Source: Trichopria drosophilae (taxonomy: Eukaryota > Arthropoda > Insecta > Hymenoptera > Diapriidae). From it: a stretch of 64,000 nucleotides of DNA. The notes under the pieces were generated by a model. That model was not told the origin of the DNA. It saw only the letters and a list, made by a program, of their open reading frames with translations, and ran no database searches. Position numbers and translations under genes: made by a program. The stretch lies in assembly GCA_030407085.1 (NCBI GenBank), contig CM059587.1, positions 78,109,001-78,173,000 on the forward strand, in the 5' to 3' direction. Positions 35,385-47,900 of this stretch are shown in pieces; positions within the stretch are counted from its first letter, which is position 1; the number at the start of each line of letters is the position of its first letter.

Positions 35385-35530
35385 ATACAATATGTCCCTG
35401 GATGTCCTGAGGCGCTCCTGAGGACGTCCATGTGTCCGCTTTTGGTCCTCGGGAGCTCATCAGGAGGAGGAACTCTTAAGTCCATCTGATATAATATGGA
35501 CTAGGAAATCCTAAGAACAAATTGTCCTTA
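35385..35530. repeat. GTCC/GGAC-rich small element
   Basis: Words TCCTGAGG, CTCCTGAGGACGTCC, GGTCCTCGGGAG, CATCAGGAGG, TGGACTAGG and AATCCTAAG follow one another within 150 bases in an otherwise AT-rich area. Many are complementary, so the strand can fold in several ways. This looks like a short interspersed or MITE-type repeat, but no second copy is visible in the window. Confidence 0.35.
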
Positions 35531-35919
35531 AAAAATTTGTATAGGCCATGTGGATATTCAGTTTCTAAACTTGGACACACTGATGGGAAACACTGAGCTT
35601 CCGTTGCTCATTTTCAAGACTTTTAAACAATGTTGAAGAGTTATCTCATTTTTCTCATCTGCAGTTAACCATCTTCATATGAGGACTTAATTTAGACATT
35701 TTTGGAAAAGAATGACCTGACATTGCCAATCAGACAATTATTGGAATTAGTATGTGAAAAAGAAGTGTGACGATCATAACCTGACAATAAACTAGAAGAC
35801 TCAGTTGTTCACCAAGGCGTAATAAGACCGATCTCTAGTGTCGCTAAAGCAAAGTTTATATCTAATAAAAAAACATTTATCGATGTTTTTCTTAGGATCC
35901 AGATAGTCGTTAACATGGT
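35531..35919. other. AT-rich noncoding DNA
   Basis: Nothing recognised. Confidence 0.4.
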
Positions 35920-36240
35920 GTCGTGTTGGTAAAAAGATACGAAATAAAGAAGCTCTCGCGTTATGTGTCGATCCTCATCCGTCGGCGCCGCTTACGCGAA
36001 ACAACAAGGCGGTCTCCACCAAGGCAAGCGAAACCCGGCCACCTGATGCGTTTTTCACGCTTCGGGAAATGCGGACTCATCATCTCTCGAGACCCTCACC
36101 AAGGATAAAACTTGAAGCGAGGAACCCGATCGTTCCTTTCCTGAGCTCTCGCATTTCGTTCCTTAGCCTCCTCTTATTTCCGCGCGAGAATCGCTTTATG
36201 GCTGGCTTCAAAGCGGAACTCTGTGCTGGCTTTCTTGTTT
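35920..36240. promoter_or_regulatory. CpG-rich island
   Basis: CpG-rich DNA with a CACCTG E-box near 36040 and a GCGCCGC string near 35985. A plus-strand frame (35923-36108) is Arg-rich, as expected from CpG-rich DNA, and has no domain. This is candidate regulatory DNA. Confidence 0.28.
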
Positions 36241-37779
36241 TTTTTTGACTTCTCCCTTTTTCCTTACTTGTTTCATTTCCTCCAGTTGCGATTCCTCCGG
36301 TTTCTCTTAGGTTGGTTTTTGTATCCTAATTTACCAGAGGTTAGTCGTACCTTTGCTTTTTGCTCATGTTCTTTACTCTTACTTTCGGTCATTATCTTCT
36401 TTCCGATGCTTTTTCTCTGTAATCTCTTATAAGAGACACAAAAATGCACTCTTATTTGTAAACAAGCACGCATGGTTGTGCATGTAACATTTTCACGACC
36501 AATCATTCCACGTCATGCACGTAAAATATTTTTAATCGTCTATATTTATAACAATGTGTGAGGATTTTGTTACTTTTGAAGATTAATTCCAATTAATTGT
36601 GGACAAAATAGATTAGAATAAAGGACAGGTATTTTGGTGGAGACTGTCGAAACAAGATAAAATATTCGACCCAGAACAAGACTGCAGTCCGCACTCAACC
36701 CCTTCTATACCCGACACAGTCCACCACTACTTTTTTGTCGGTTTTTAAATTTTGACAATAAAGAACTAGTCTCCCGACTATCTAAGTCTTAGCAAACTAA
36801 GTGTACTCCCACGGTCACCTCTTCAAGTTACACATCAACTTCAACAAATGATGCACAAGACGCTGCTCAACCAGGCTTCTGATGTTACTTAAAAGCCTCA
36901 ATTATATTAGACGTATGTCAATTCAAACTTAGACTTCCATTTTGACCGCTTCCATTAATATGGATTATAATTTCATGATTGGAATAAATTATATTTATAG
37001 GTAATTGGATAGATCATCAGATATTAACATATTGGAAGCGCTATAATGATTGCTGCCTTTGGCGATTGCTACTATAATGTAAAATACTGCATATTTCATT
37101 CCTCATGATGCACGACAGTTGTATTCTTCTGTGTTCTTTGAAATTAGACGCATTCACATCCCCAATGTAGTTCGCAACTCGCTGGCAGAATCTTACAAAA
37201 ATGTATGGGTATAAATCATTCATTATCTCGTATTCATAAAGATGATCTCGTTGCATTTGATCGGGGATTTTTCTCGTTACTAGAAATCTTTCTTTGCCGA
37301 ATTTTATTTCTTGATTTTCTGTTTTATAATTGCACGGAAATTTGCTAGAGAGTATTTTCGTGATAAACTAGTGCTATACCTATCAAAATAATTGGAGAGC
37401 ATCCCAAGGGAATGCGATTAGAAACTGCGATCAAAATAGTGTGTACCAATTATGTTTCCTTATGTGGCACCGTTGGGATTCGTAAGTTATTTCATACAAG
37501 ATATGAGAAATTCGTTCTCAATACTTTATGGCTGACCTAATCCATTTATCATACCATAACTTAGCAGTTCACCAAGAATTAGATTTAATAAAACCTTTAA
37601 AAATTGTAGTTAATTAAAGACTATACTAAAGAATTGATTACAAAAGATATAAACTATACAAAGTTAAGAAATTTGATTATTTTGTTACACACAGTTAACG
37701 AACAGGTGTAAGCTATGGAACGTGAAATGATCAGTTATTCTTTTGTGATATCATATTTGCGTAATTAGCTACTATTAAC
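36241..37779. other. AT-rich noncoding DNA
   Basis: No gene is supported. A T- and C-rich segment at 36230-36420 gives long plus-strand frames by composition only. Confidence 0.4.
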
Positions 37780-37985
37780 GTCAGTCACTTAAGGCGATCG
37801 GTTCAATCTTTTACCAATAATTTTGCTGCGCAATTTAAAAGCGATTTGCTTCGGTGTTCAGTGAGTCAATCCGAACACCTTATCCGTAATCTTAGGGGAA
37901 ACAAAACAAGCCATCTGCAACACACCGTTTTTTATAGCGCCCTAAGGAAACTTACTTCGATAGATGTTGCGGTGATGAAGTACGA
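37780..37985. promoter_or_regulatory. Candidate conserved noncoding element
   Basis: A moderately GC-richer stretch has an information-rich, non-repetitive look: CTTAAGGCGATCGG, GCTGCGCAATTTAAAAGC, TTTTTATAGCGCC. It lies between plain AT-rich flanks. TTTATAG-type strings can bind posterior Hox proteins. The call rests on appearance only. Confidence 0.2.
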
Positions 37986-38639
37986 AACATTTAATCGATA
38001 CCAATTTTGGTTTCGTAGTTTGTAATATGGCAATATAATTTTAATACCAATCAGAGTTTTCATCTGTCAAAGAAGTTTTTCTTATATCATAAGCTGCAAA
38101 TCCTGCAATCTCATTGGGAGTAATTAATTGACAAATAAGCACAACCCGGTGTAAATTTACATGAAGAAATTTCTAGTATGACCTATAACAAATAAATATA
38201 AAATCATAAATATTGATGATTCTGTATAAGATTACAACAAGTAAATGTTCGTTCTATGGCAATAGTGTAACCTTTTTATGTCAATATTTCAGGTTAAAGT
38301 CGATGCTAATATTTAGTGTTCCATAAAATTTGGTGAAAGCAAACATGACTAATTGACTTCTTGACGCACATATATTTCCAATTATTATGGTTGAAATTCA
38401 GTGTATACAGTTATTTTATTGATTGACTTACAATACCAAAATGCAATTCGCGTAATAACATAAAATAAACGCAAAAGTAGTCTATATAAGGAAAAAAAGG
38501 GACATACCAAATGTATTCTTGGAATGCAGACTAAAAGAATGGAGTGTTTAAGACGGTATTTATTTTTAGAACATCAGTAAATAACCGAATGTCTAATTTT
38601 TCGGCCATTAGGGTACCGTTATCGTTTTAACGTCCGTAA
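37986..38639. other. AT-rich noncoding DNA
   Basis: Nothing recognised. Confidence 0.4.
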
Positions 38640-39300
38640 TTCAATTTGACCTACGTTAGTTTTTATCAAATCGGGAAGTGACTTGCTCCTCCGAAACGTA
38701 GGGCCTTCGACGAAGATTCGTTTTTATTTACGATCTCGAGAGGCTGGTCCGATTTTTTCGTGAGTAGGTTAATCGCCGCCGGGCATGAGACTGTTGCTCT
38801 CCTATTGATACACTTTTCGGTTTAGTGCGTGGAGTAACAGCACGGACTCGGCAGTCGCAGAGTCGCTCATCGGCTACCGAGGGGCCCGCTTTCGGGTCTA
38901 TCCGGATACGTTCGGGTACGACGGGCCTGGTAGACGCAGGTTGAGAACCCCTCGATCGGTTAACGGTCACGCGCTGAGGTTGCGCCTTGAATCGCCAACC
39001 GTCTCGAACTTACATATACTCGGACGGTAAGTGGAACGATCGTGTATTTACAGCGCGATCTTACCTAGATGCATTGTCCGGCCTTGTTGATTTATCCGCT
39101 CGTTCGATTTTCCCTATCGCGCAGCGGCCAATCGATTTTAATTAAGACCTGTCTGCTAACGCGAGAACGGGGCGATCGAAAAAGCGTACCGAGAAAATCG
39201 CGTTTGGAATTATCGATTTTACGATGTACAAGAAATGTCTCGTTTATGGGACATTCTTGAGCCTCGTAAAACCGACCAGACATCGGTTTTGCACGGTTAG
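38640..39300 (+). promoter_or_regulatory. CpG-rich island; candidate promoter with noncoding first exon 38851-39026
   Basis: This is one of the most CpG-rich stretches in the window. An Inr-like CGGCAGTCGCAG lies at about 38850. A strong splice donor (CGGACG|GTAAGTGG) lies at 39026/39027. Between them is about 176 nt of GC-rich sequence with no plus-strand ATG frame of note, as expected for a 5' UTR exon. The minus-strand frame 38728-38970 is Arg/Ser-rich with no domain. The inferred transcript would run rightwards, but no coding partner is identified in the window. Confidence 0.38.
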
Positions 39301-41629
39301 GATGTTCTATGGGACGTAGGAATTCCGAAGTTTAATGTTAAAATACTCTACTGGCTAAATAAGAAACTGTTTATTAACATTGACATCGTTTCAGGTGATA
39401 TTACTGTATAGATGAACTGATACGAGAGTATTTTTAAATTTTGATGTATGGCAGTGTGGAGGATTGCTTTGATGAAGTACATAACCCTTCAAAGTTTTTC
39501 GCGACTTATACATCATCCAAATTTAATGTAATCTCGGTCAATGATCTAACTCTTCCTAGGTCATTTATACGTCATTGACAGTTTTAATATCTAACACGTA
39601 CACTTGAATTGCGAACATCATTAAACATCTTCCAATCAGGTTTTTCTCAGTATCCTCCTAGGTCTTCACTTCGCTTTTATTCTCGCGTTCACCTTTCCTC
39701 TCAATTCTCGGGCAGTACTTGGCGATGCTTAAGTTCTTCTCTTTTCTGACATTTTTCTCTTGTTTACGCGCTTCGCATCCCCGTCTAGTTTAAGTTAATT
39801 TCTGCGAGAGTAAATTGTTTCCTAAGGATGTCAGGCTTTTTCCTTTTGCTTCAACTTCTAATTAAACCTCACTCTCAAGTTAACTGCTTCTTTATACACT
39901 TCCTCTTCCCCCTTCGACTTATTCCTTCCTTTGCTTTCCTTCTTTTGCGCGCTTCGACCCTTCACGAGAATTACATAATACGCTTGTTTTACCAGGGTTT
40001 CGTCGTAAAGGCGATGAAGTCTGCAGAATGTTAATTGCGATGCGGAACAACTTCGAATCAGCCGGCAATATTGTTTACGCGTAATCAGCAAACATCGAAA
40101 GAAACCAAGTGTGAAACTTCATTTTCATTCGTTTTTCCTTCGAAGAATTCGAAATTGTAGACTTAAACAACGTCGACGTTACTTCATGTTCCAGCGGACG
40201 TAATCCTCAAGACAGACATTGATTATTGAATGCGAAAGATAACTATGATGATTTTAGCAACATTTTTTGAATCGACGATTTGTTCAATGTTAGGATTAAA
40301 AGTTAACTGCCTAATTATTAACAATATAACAATTATTGATACCTGATATAATTCTACTAATATTTTGTTCATGATGGATGCTGAACACCAGACGTTTCAT
40401 TCCACATCTTTGATTAACCTGGACACGTACTGGTTTTCAGAATTAGCGCATCCTAGTAACCAGAAAATATTTGCCGAGTATATAGAGCACATACCTCGGC
40501 GTCTGAGTTAGCGAGAAGAATTCTTCAAAGTCGCTCGATGCTCGTTATCCAGCTAGTACATAGAACGTTCATGTGAGTCAAGATTTTTTGTCTTCGACAT
40601 TGTTAATTTTAACTGTCTTGATAATTAAACTATTTATCCACAAAATCGTCTATTATAATTTAGGTATTTTGCATATATAGTCAGTAATTTTATATAAAAA
40701 ATATTATTTCGTAGAATGACATCAAAGAGTGCTATAGTATGATTAAATTCAGATCTAGAGCATGCTATTAGATAACCCAAATCTACATCCAGCGTCAACG
40801 ATTATTTCCGGTCCTCATTGTTTCTCTGTTTTTATATATATGAAATACAAAAGCGATAGAGGATCACAAAAAATCATTGATGCTGGTATTTTGTGTTTAA
40901 TGAATATTTGAATTAAAAACTGAAGGTAATTTGTCAATGAAGTCCTTTGCAGACCTTGCTCTAACTTTATGGATGTACACCCATTTTACTCCTCTGAAGC
41001 TCCCGACCATTCTCGTGTTTGCTCATTTCATTTTGTCTTCTCTTTCGCAGAACTTGCCATGCCTTTTCGTACATTTCCATAATTCCTCATATTTCCCCTG
41101 GTATTAATTCCATGCTGTATTTACTTTTTATTTTCATTTCTGCATTCCCCAACTCCTCAAAGCCTCCAATACACTCTTCTCTTCTAGCCTTGCTTGTACT
41201 TTTATTATCTCCACCTTTGGCCTGTCATTACCTTATCGGTTCACTTGTTCCATCCTCTTTTCTATCACAATAGATTATAGTTACACAATTAATAAGGGAG
41301 TATCTAATCTCATTCAAGTGGAAACACTACATCGCACTCTTTAAACTCTTAACTTTTGGTATCCGCAATGTGTTTTGTAAACATTAGTAGTAACGAAGCC
41401 TGAAAAGTTACGTACTTTGTTTTGCTTTCTATTTGTGTATGTCCGTATTCCCTCCTTCTTGGTGTTTGTTTCCAATTGTTGGTCACATAGATGATTGAAT
41501 TTATAGCTATTTTAGCTTTAACACGTCTCTTCCACCTATCTGATTGTCTCCTGGTATGCGATATGACGTGAATAGCAATTAATTACCACAATACAGGCGA
41601 TTAGTTACGTATCTATTACATACCCAAGC
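39301..41629. other. Mixed noncoding DNA
   Basis: No gene is supported. T/C-rich segments (39640-40000 and 40990-41275) give compositional open frames. A GC-richer patch at 40385-40570 may be regulatory. Confidence 0.35.
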
Positions 41630-42070
41630 AAATTACAAGTTAGCTTTCTGTGAACACGGGTTATCTATGCTATGTTCCGGTCTCATACGTCCACGCAGTC
41701 TGCTATCGCGTACGTAAAGCCTTTTCCAAATAGAAAATTCCCCGTTCGCAATCTTGTAAGAAAACATCGCCTCCGTAAGAGCCGCGGAAATGTAAGTTAA
41801 GGCGGGAAGAGACTCCTCCGAGGAAGAGCTCGTCATCTCGCTTCATTTTTTACACTAGGAGGGAGATTTATTATCTTAGCAGAGAGGTGCACGAGAGAAA
41901 AGTCGTGGCAGAAACCGCAGGAAAGGGAACGCAAGTTCAAGGTGTCTACGACGACGGCTTCTTGAGATTCCACAAGGCAGAACGCTGCATTAGTGGCGTG
42001 CGGCCAAGTGTAACGCTATTGTGATTCGCAGGTGGCACGAAAGGACGCCAACATTTCCTCTTCCGCTTTT
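41630..42070. promoter_or_regulatory. CpG-rich island
   Basis: Raised GC and CpG with overlapping frames on the minus strand (41633-42134) and no domain. This is candidate regulatory DNA. Confidence 0.25.
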
Positions 42071-43439
42071 TCTTGAAGATACAGCTCATGTACTTGTTTT
42101 GGCAAACGTTTTGCTCAAAAGTCATTGATGTCAATCGGATGTTTGGGATTCCGTGTCATCTTGTAATAGAGCACTTTAGATGATTTTTATAATTGGTCAT
42201 AAAACAGCTTCAGTCTTTGGGTGCCTTAAAAAGGGATTCAATGACAAGAACTTCCCTGAATGTCTGACACATTCTAAAGTCAATCAATCCGCTTAGGTAT
42301 TTCAAACATCGTTTGTTCATTTGCCAACTTCAGTATTTGTTCTAATTGTTCAATTAGGCGAATTAAAATATCCTGTAAAAAATGGAAGAATCGCTGATGG
42401 TTGGATCTTCCATTTGTGCTCGTGAAAAAATAACTGGCTGTCGGTTGTATTTCCTCCGCAGTTTCTATCCTACTTTCAGCGTTGTTAGACAAGTCCAAGC
42501 TTGGAATGCGACTCTCGATCGGTATTCGTCTGCACCAAGGTTCACTAGGAAATCCTGTAAGATGTACATCTCTGTCTATCTTTCTCTTGCCCCTTCTCCC
42601 CTTAGTGCATTTTCGCTCGGTTTACGCTGAAAGTAAAAATAAATCTGTAATTTACAGGGGCCTCTCGTTTAGCACCTAGCATAAATAAGATCCATGAATC
42701 CTAACTTCTCTTTTAAGTCAAGGAAATGGGACATAACGTACATCGTAGAATCGTATGTCGTTTTAACGTCGTCAAAAATATACTCCAGAGACGACTTGTT
42801 ATTTGTTAAGTTCTTCTAAATAACGTTGACTATTTATAGCCACTAATATACCAGTCTACTTGGTACAGGAGAACTTTAAGCTTTAATAAAGATCGGAAAA
42901 GGCAAACGAAATTCTGTTGTAAAACGACGATTGATATACCTGAGTTTTAAAGAATATTTAATAATGTATTTTAAGGCCAAAAATATCTCAAACCAGATTC
43001 CAAAACCGCACAGGAGAATATCATTCAAGGATCTCCGAAATAGGAAGTCGCCGAAATTGAAACCGGTGTCACGAAATGCGCGTACATCACGCAAACAAAT
43101 GGAGCGATGGCGTAATGCGTGATAAAACGAGAAGTAAAGATGCCAGACGTGTAAAATTCTCAGGGTCGGAATTGCGTTACGATTAAAAATCACCTCATTT
43201 CAAGGAGTTTCAGTATACCTCTGTGAAAAAAAGCTTAGTGCAAATTTTGTTTCATTCGGAGAGGACAAAGTTCATAGTAATTCTTGTTGCAATTATAATG
43301 GGTGGATCTGTCATGATGAAATATATGATGAAATATCATATTGGAGAACATAACCTATATAAAAGCCTTGTGGGCTTTTAATCCTCTAAGGACATCAGGT
43401 TTCAGGATTTTACGTTTAGGATGACAAAGTCGGGATAAA
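42071..43439. other. Mixed noncoding DNA
   Basis: No gene is supported. A non-repetitive, GC-richer patch at about 42990-43130 could be a conserved element. Frames at 42382-42679 and 42876-43193 have no recognised domain and overlap frames on the other strand. Confidence 0.3.
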
Positions 43440-43790
43440 TCGAGACTGAAACTGGTTGATGTTAATACATCACGCAACCGACGTGAAGGGTGACGTGGCC
43501 TCCGATACGGTAAAAATACGAAATGAAGCGAAGAGAGTGTAGCGAGGAGTCAGGGACAATAAGCGCAGCTGGATGGGCAGACAGTGACCTCTTTGGCCAG
43601 GTCGATCGTAAACCGTTGCTTATACCCGCAAAACGAGGAGCTTACAGAGACAAAGACAAAAACTCGAAAATGGCGAACGACCGGTTCGAATTCTCGCTAT
43701 CGAGAGGAGGCGCCGACCTTTGTAAAGCCCCCGTTTACTCGCCTTCCTGCACGCAACCGATATATAGGATGACTTAGAACAACCAAGTTT
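43440..43790. promoter_or_regulatory. CpG-rich island
   Basis: CpG-rich DNA with a TGACGTGG string near 43491 (CRE/E-box-like) and a donor-like ACG|GTAAAAA near 43509. Overlapping plus-strand frames 43523-43777 and 43584-43772 are in different phases and have no domain. This is candidate regulatory DNA. Confidence 0.28.
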
Positions 43791-44089
43791 TTAGGTTAGA
43801 ACTAAATATTCTAGTTAATAGAACAAAGGAATTTAACCTCAAAAATGGTTTCATGAAATAAACTTGTGGTACCAGCTACTTAACATCATTTTTTATTATA
43901 TTTGATGTGGATTTCTGGAAACTATAGCAGATTCATTTTTGTAGAATCCTCCAAATGTCTGTAGATCAGACGTCCAAATTTAAAAATGGAAAATGGCCAT
44001 TTATACCTCCCGTGAAGTGGATTTTTATAATAATTTCAAGCTCTCTCGGATTTCTTGAGGTGATAGAATGCAGCTTCATTATTAAAGCG

Positions 44090-44400
44090 TTGCGTTCAAC
44101 GACCAATTTGATCGCGCGATGAAGTGGGGATCTCGCGACGGCAAAAGTTACGTTCGCGTTGCTCAACGCGCCGGCGCCGGTGCAACCTTTCAAAATGGCG
44201 AGAACCTTCTTACCTATATTTGACCTGGAAAGACTCGGAGGTTTTTCCAAACAGGAAAATCGCGCCTCCCACTAACACCGTCTTTCACCGTGGAACGTCG
44301 CGTGTTCGACATTTTTGCATTCGAGTTACATCATTTCATAACGCTTTTCAACGGTGGATTCCACGGGCGCCGTTTAAAATACCATCATTCGTCTGAGTGA
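44090..44400. promoter_or_regulatory. CpG-rich island
   Basis: Dense CpG at 44100-44190 (GCGCCGGCGCCGG-type strings) with frames open on both strands. This is candidate regulatory DNA. Confidence 0.28.
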
Positions 44401-44609
44401 TTGATGTTCAGTATTTTCATTTTTTTTTTGTATGGAGAATAACATTTTCTTTTTTTGAGACGTTAATATTACATCAATTGAAAGTATAGTGAAAGTGATT
44501 GCAGATATAGTTTGAAGAACTCTGACACTTTCACGGAAAATTAAGATGGTTTGGTAAAGAATTAAGCCAGGAATAGCGCGTTGAACACTTGAAACGGCAT
44601 TCGAGGGGT

Positions 44610-44646
44610 AATCTAAAGGTCCCGGGTTCAATTCCCGGTGCATCCA
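44610..44646 (+). pseudogene. tRNA 3' half (T arm plus acceptor), pseudogene or SINE scrap
   Basis: A perfect T arm is present: stem CCGGG at 44622-44626, loop TTCAATT, stem CCCGG at 44634-44638. It is followed by TGCATCC and a discriminator-like A at 44646. The matching 5' acceptor strand (GGATGCA) is absent where it should be, about 70 bases upstream, and no D arm or anticodon arm folds. It is a truncated tRNA or the head of a tRNA-derived SINE, not a functional gene. Confidence 0.5.
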
Positions 44647-44659
44647 AATTCTCGAGTTC

Positions 44660-45278
44660 AACTATCACATTTTTTTCGATTTTTAAAAAAATTTCTCAAA
44701 AAATTGTCCCATATATTTCCAAATGCTTTTAGTTTGATAGGCGAGTTGCCATTTTCATAAGGAACAATAAAATTGTTAAATAGCATAAAATTATAAATTC
44801 GTACATAACCTCAAATATCATTTGTAACCTTTCATGTTGTTAATTCTACTATTTACACGTGTTAAAATCGTTTCTACCATTTCTTCATGGTTCCATTAAC
44901 CCTTTTTTCTCTTCGTGTAGGAAATAAAAACTACTAATGAATATATTTAACAATATAAAAATAATGATTATGAAGGTCAGTGACAAAAGTGTTATTGTTC
45001 TTTTAATGATAGTCAAGGAAAGGTAATAAACGCACTGTCGGGTCCGTAATAAAAAAAAAAGGTGTACGCTGTGTGCACAAAAGATTTATTCTTTATTGGT
45101 CATTGTACTTTTCGCTACTGGCCTTTTTATTGGAAGAATCAATTTCATAAAAGAATCCAATTAAAAATTCCAAAACTCCCAGGAACTTGAGAGAAGGAAT
45201 CTATTGTTAACTTATTAATAAATCACTATTCGAACTCTTTTCATTCTGAAATGAGAAATTGTATGTAAACTGTAGCTG
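44660..45278. other. AT-rich noncoding DNA
   Basis: Nothing recognised. Confidence 0.4.
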
Positions 45279-45748
45279 GTTTCTTCGGAAAAAAGTATTT
45301 TTTAAAATTTTTAAACACCGATCCTACTAATTTCAAGTGTGCTCCATCGATTCCAGTTAAGAAAATCGAAAAAAAAAACACATGTAATTTATATATGTGA
45401 ATTTGTTCTAAAATTTAAGTATTCATTAGGTGTGTGCATTAAACTTATTTCGTTATGTGGCCGTTTGGAATTACTTCAGCCATTACTTCTAAAAAATATT
45501 CTACTACCATATTTTTTGTAGTGAATTATCGGGATCATTTTTTAACTACGCATTTCATTGATTATGTCCGTTTTAGGGGAAAAAAGCATACATCATTTTA
45601 AGAAAGAAACCTAAAAATAAATTTTGGGTAATTTTTCATAAATAATAATTTTTTTTTATTTTTCTCGTATAGAATCGATGGAGCACACTTGAAAATAGTG
45701 GGAAAAGTATTTTTCAAGAATTAAAAAACATATTTTTATTGGAGAAAC
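45279..45748. mobile_element. Long inverted-repeat element, about 470 bp
   Basis: A left arm at 45279-45353 pairs with a right arm at 45672-45748. The innermost 23 bases, TTTCAAGTGTGCTCCATCGA plus TTC, are identical once one arm is complemented; the outer part is about two-thirds identical. The internal 320 bp is AT-rich and noncoding. It is a foldback or MITE-type element. Confidence 0.65.
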
Positions 45749-46859
45749 TGAGTTGAAGTTGACGTACCTGCTTTTCTCATTTCTCATACTCCTTTTCCTT
45801 TTCACTTACAATTAGTAGGAAAAATTACTCTTCACATAATAGGAAGAAAACTACTGTTTCAGTTAAATTGAACGTTATTTCAAGAAACAGTGCAAAACAC
45901 TGTTGAATAAATACATATATGTACATTTTAGATGTTTATTAATTTGTTAGGCTAAATCACTCTTGTGAAAAAATATTTTTGGCACTTTTGGAAAGACTGA
46001 AATCCCACTATTCGCAATAATGAAAAATTCTTTTAACGGATGGAGGTGAGAAGCCAATCTTGTAAAAGTAATTTTATTATTCTAAAGGAGTGAAGTCAGG
46101 TTTTTAGAAAGTAATAATGTTTGAATGATGAATAAATACTATTTATCAATATAATTGATCCACATTACTGTAATCAAAGAATATTTCACTTATAAAAAGT
46201 GCACGTAATCTGACAATATTTGAGGGTACTCTTTGGCTACTTTTAAGACATTTTTGTTTTGAGAAAATGTTCTCTAAAGTCTAAAGTTTCGGAGACCAAA
46301 ATTTGAACAAAGTTTAACAAAAAATTATCACAATCTTTAGTACAACGATCGGGTCCACTATTGACGTGTATTAAAAGTCGGTGGAAGTGCAGAATTTTTT
46401 GTTTAAATTTGGATTCATTGAGAACAAAATTTTAAAAAACGACATTTCTATAAAAAAACATTATAAAAATCTAGTGAAAGGATTTATTTTTAAATTTTCC
46501 AAATTCAAAAATCGAAATGGACGACTTCAAAAATATCTATAGATACGATGGTTTGGAAAAAAAAATTGTAGAATTTGTATACTTTCGAAGTTGAAATAAA
46601 TTTTCAGGACTTTCGGACGTTAAAGGGTTGATAATAATCAGTTTTTTTAAATCTCTAAATAGCTGCTTTTGGAAATATTTCACTTTTAAAATACTAAATA
46701 AATATCACAAGTTTATTTTTAATAGCTAAATAATTTTAAGTTTCCTTGTCGTATCCACCGGAACATCTCATAATTACACCAAATGTTTACTCCAATATTG
46801 TTATTAAATCTGAATTATTTACAAAATAGGTACTAATATAAAATAATAAATAGGTTACC
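45749..46859. other. AT-rich noncoding DNA
   Basis: No gene or recognised repeat. The left end of the ATTAGTAA-type element that finishes at 47020 may lie in this stretch. Confidence 0.35.
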
Positions 46860-47020
46860 ATGAATTAGCCAGTTTATCACTGAAAAATAGAAAAACACCA
46901 CCAATGTTTTAGTAAAATCATATTAATGTAATAGTAGAAAATATGATTAGTCTACAGAAATGGCAGTTTTCACTTGTTATTAGTCCAATTCATTACTAAT
47001 TGAATGACTAACCCACTTTT
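46860..47020. mobile_element. ATTAGTAA-family MITE, right end
   Basis: The right end, read inward on the minus strand, is AAAAGTGGGTTAGTCATTCA followed by ATTAGTAATG. It matches the left end of the element at 54877. Several ATTAGTC and ACTAAT words lie inside. The left terminus was not resolved. Confidence 0.45.
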
Positions 47021-47459
47021 CGTTTACGAATTAGTAGGTTTCAATTAATTAAAATTTTCAGACTACAAAAATTGAAATTTAATAAAAATCTTTTTGATGT
47101 TCTAAGCGACCTCAACAACGCATTTAAAACACTGAGAAAAATTGTACATTTTTATAATGTATTTTCGAATTCCGGTGAAGCATACAAAAATAATAAGTTA
47201 AAGTCCATACCGGTATTGTACATACTATTATGTATGTTGGAATTGTATTAATGTACGTTTGCCAATAGATGGATATCCATTATTATATATAATCACATAT
47301 AATTTTTGGTTCCACGTGATGATATTGCCTCGTCAATCATGAAAACGTTGTCCGCCATTAATAACATTCAAAACCATGTAAGAATGAAACTGAACAGTAG
47401 AAGGAGGAAGTCGTAACATCAAAATCGGATGTCGATTGAAACATCGATTGTTACATCAA
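47021..47459. other. AT-rich noncoding DNA
   Basis: Nothing recognised. Confidence 0.4.
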
Positions 47460-47900
47460 CGTTAGCCACGTTCGTGCAGAAAAATTGGTTGGAACAATAG
47501 TGTTCCGGGTATCCGTTGAATCGATGGTTCGCCAATGGACTTCCGTTCACGGTCTGTTTGTCGGAGGTCACCAGAAGGCCAACACGACGCATACCCCACC
47601 ATGGATCTAGCGTGATAAGGATCTAGGGGATAAATTTCCGGGCGTAGATCGCGATTGTGCCACGATAATGTATCGGACAAGTCCGACAATTTTTGCCAGA
47701 CCCACGTGGGACTTTATCTACTGGAAAACAGGAAGCTGTTTCTGCAACTTGGAAAAGCCTAATCGATGGCTTAAAAGCGTGTAGTCCAGAGATTTCCAGC
47801 AGATATACGAATATTCCACGACAAATTTCTGCCTTGAACGCATCGTATTTTATTGGATATGTTTTAATCTGCTGTACATGCAACTGGGAGTTGCGGTCCA
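47460..47900. promoter_or_regulatory. GC-richer island with frames open on both strands
   Basis: A sharp rise in GC within AT-rich DNA. Frames are open on the plus strand (47693-47908) and minus strand (47462-47689 and 47623-47901), none with a known domain. It may be regulatory DNA or part of an unrecognised exon. Confidence 0.28.
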
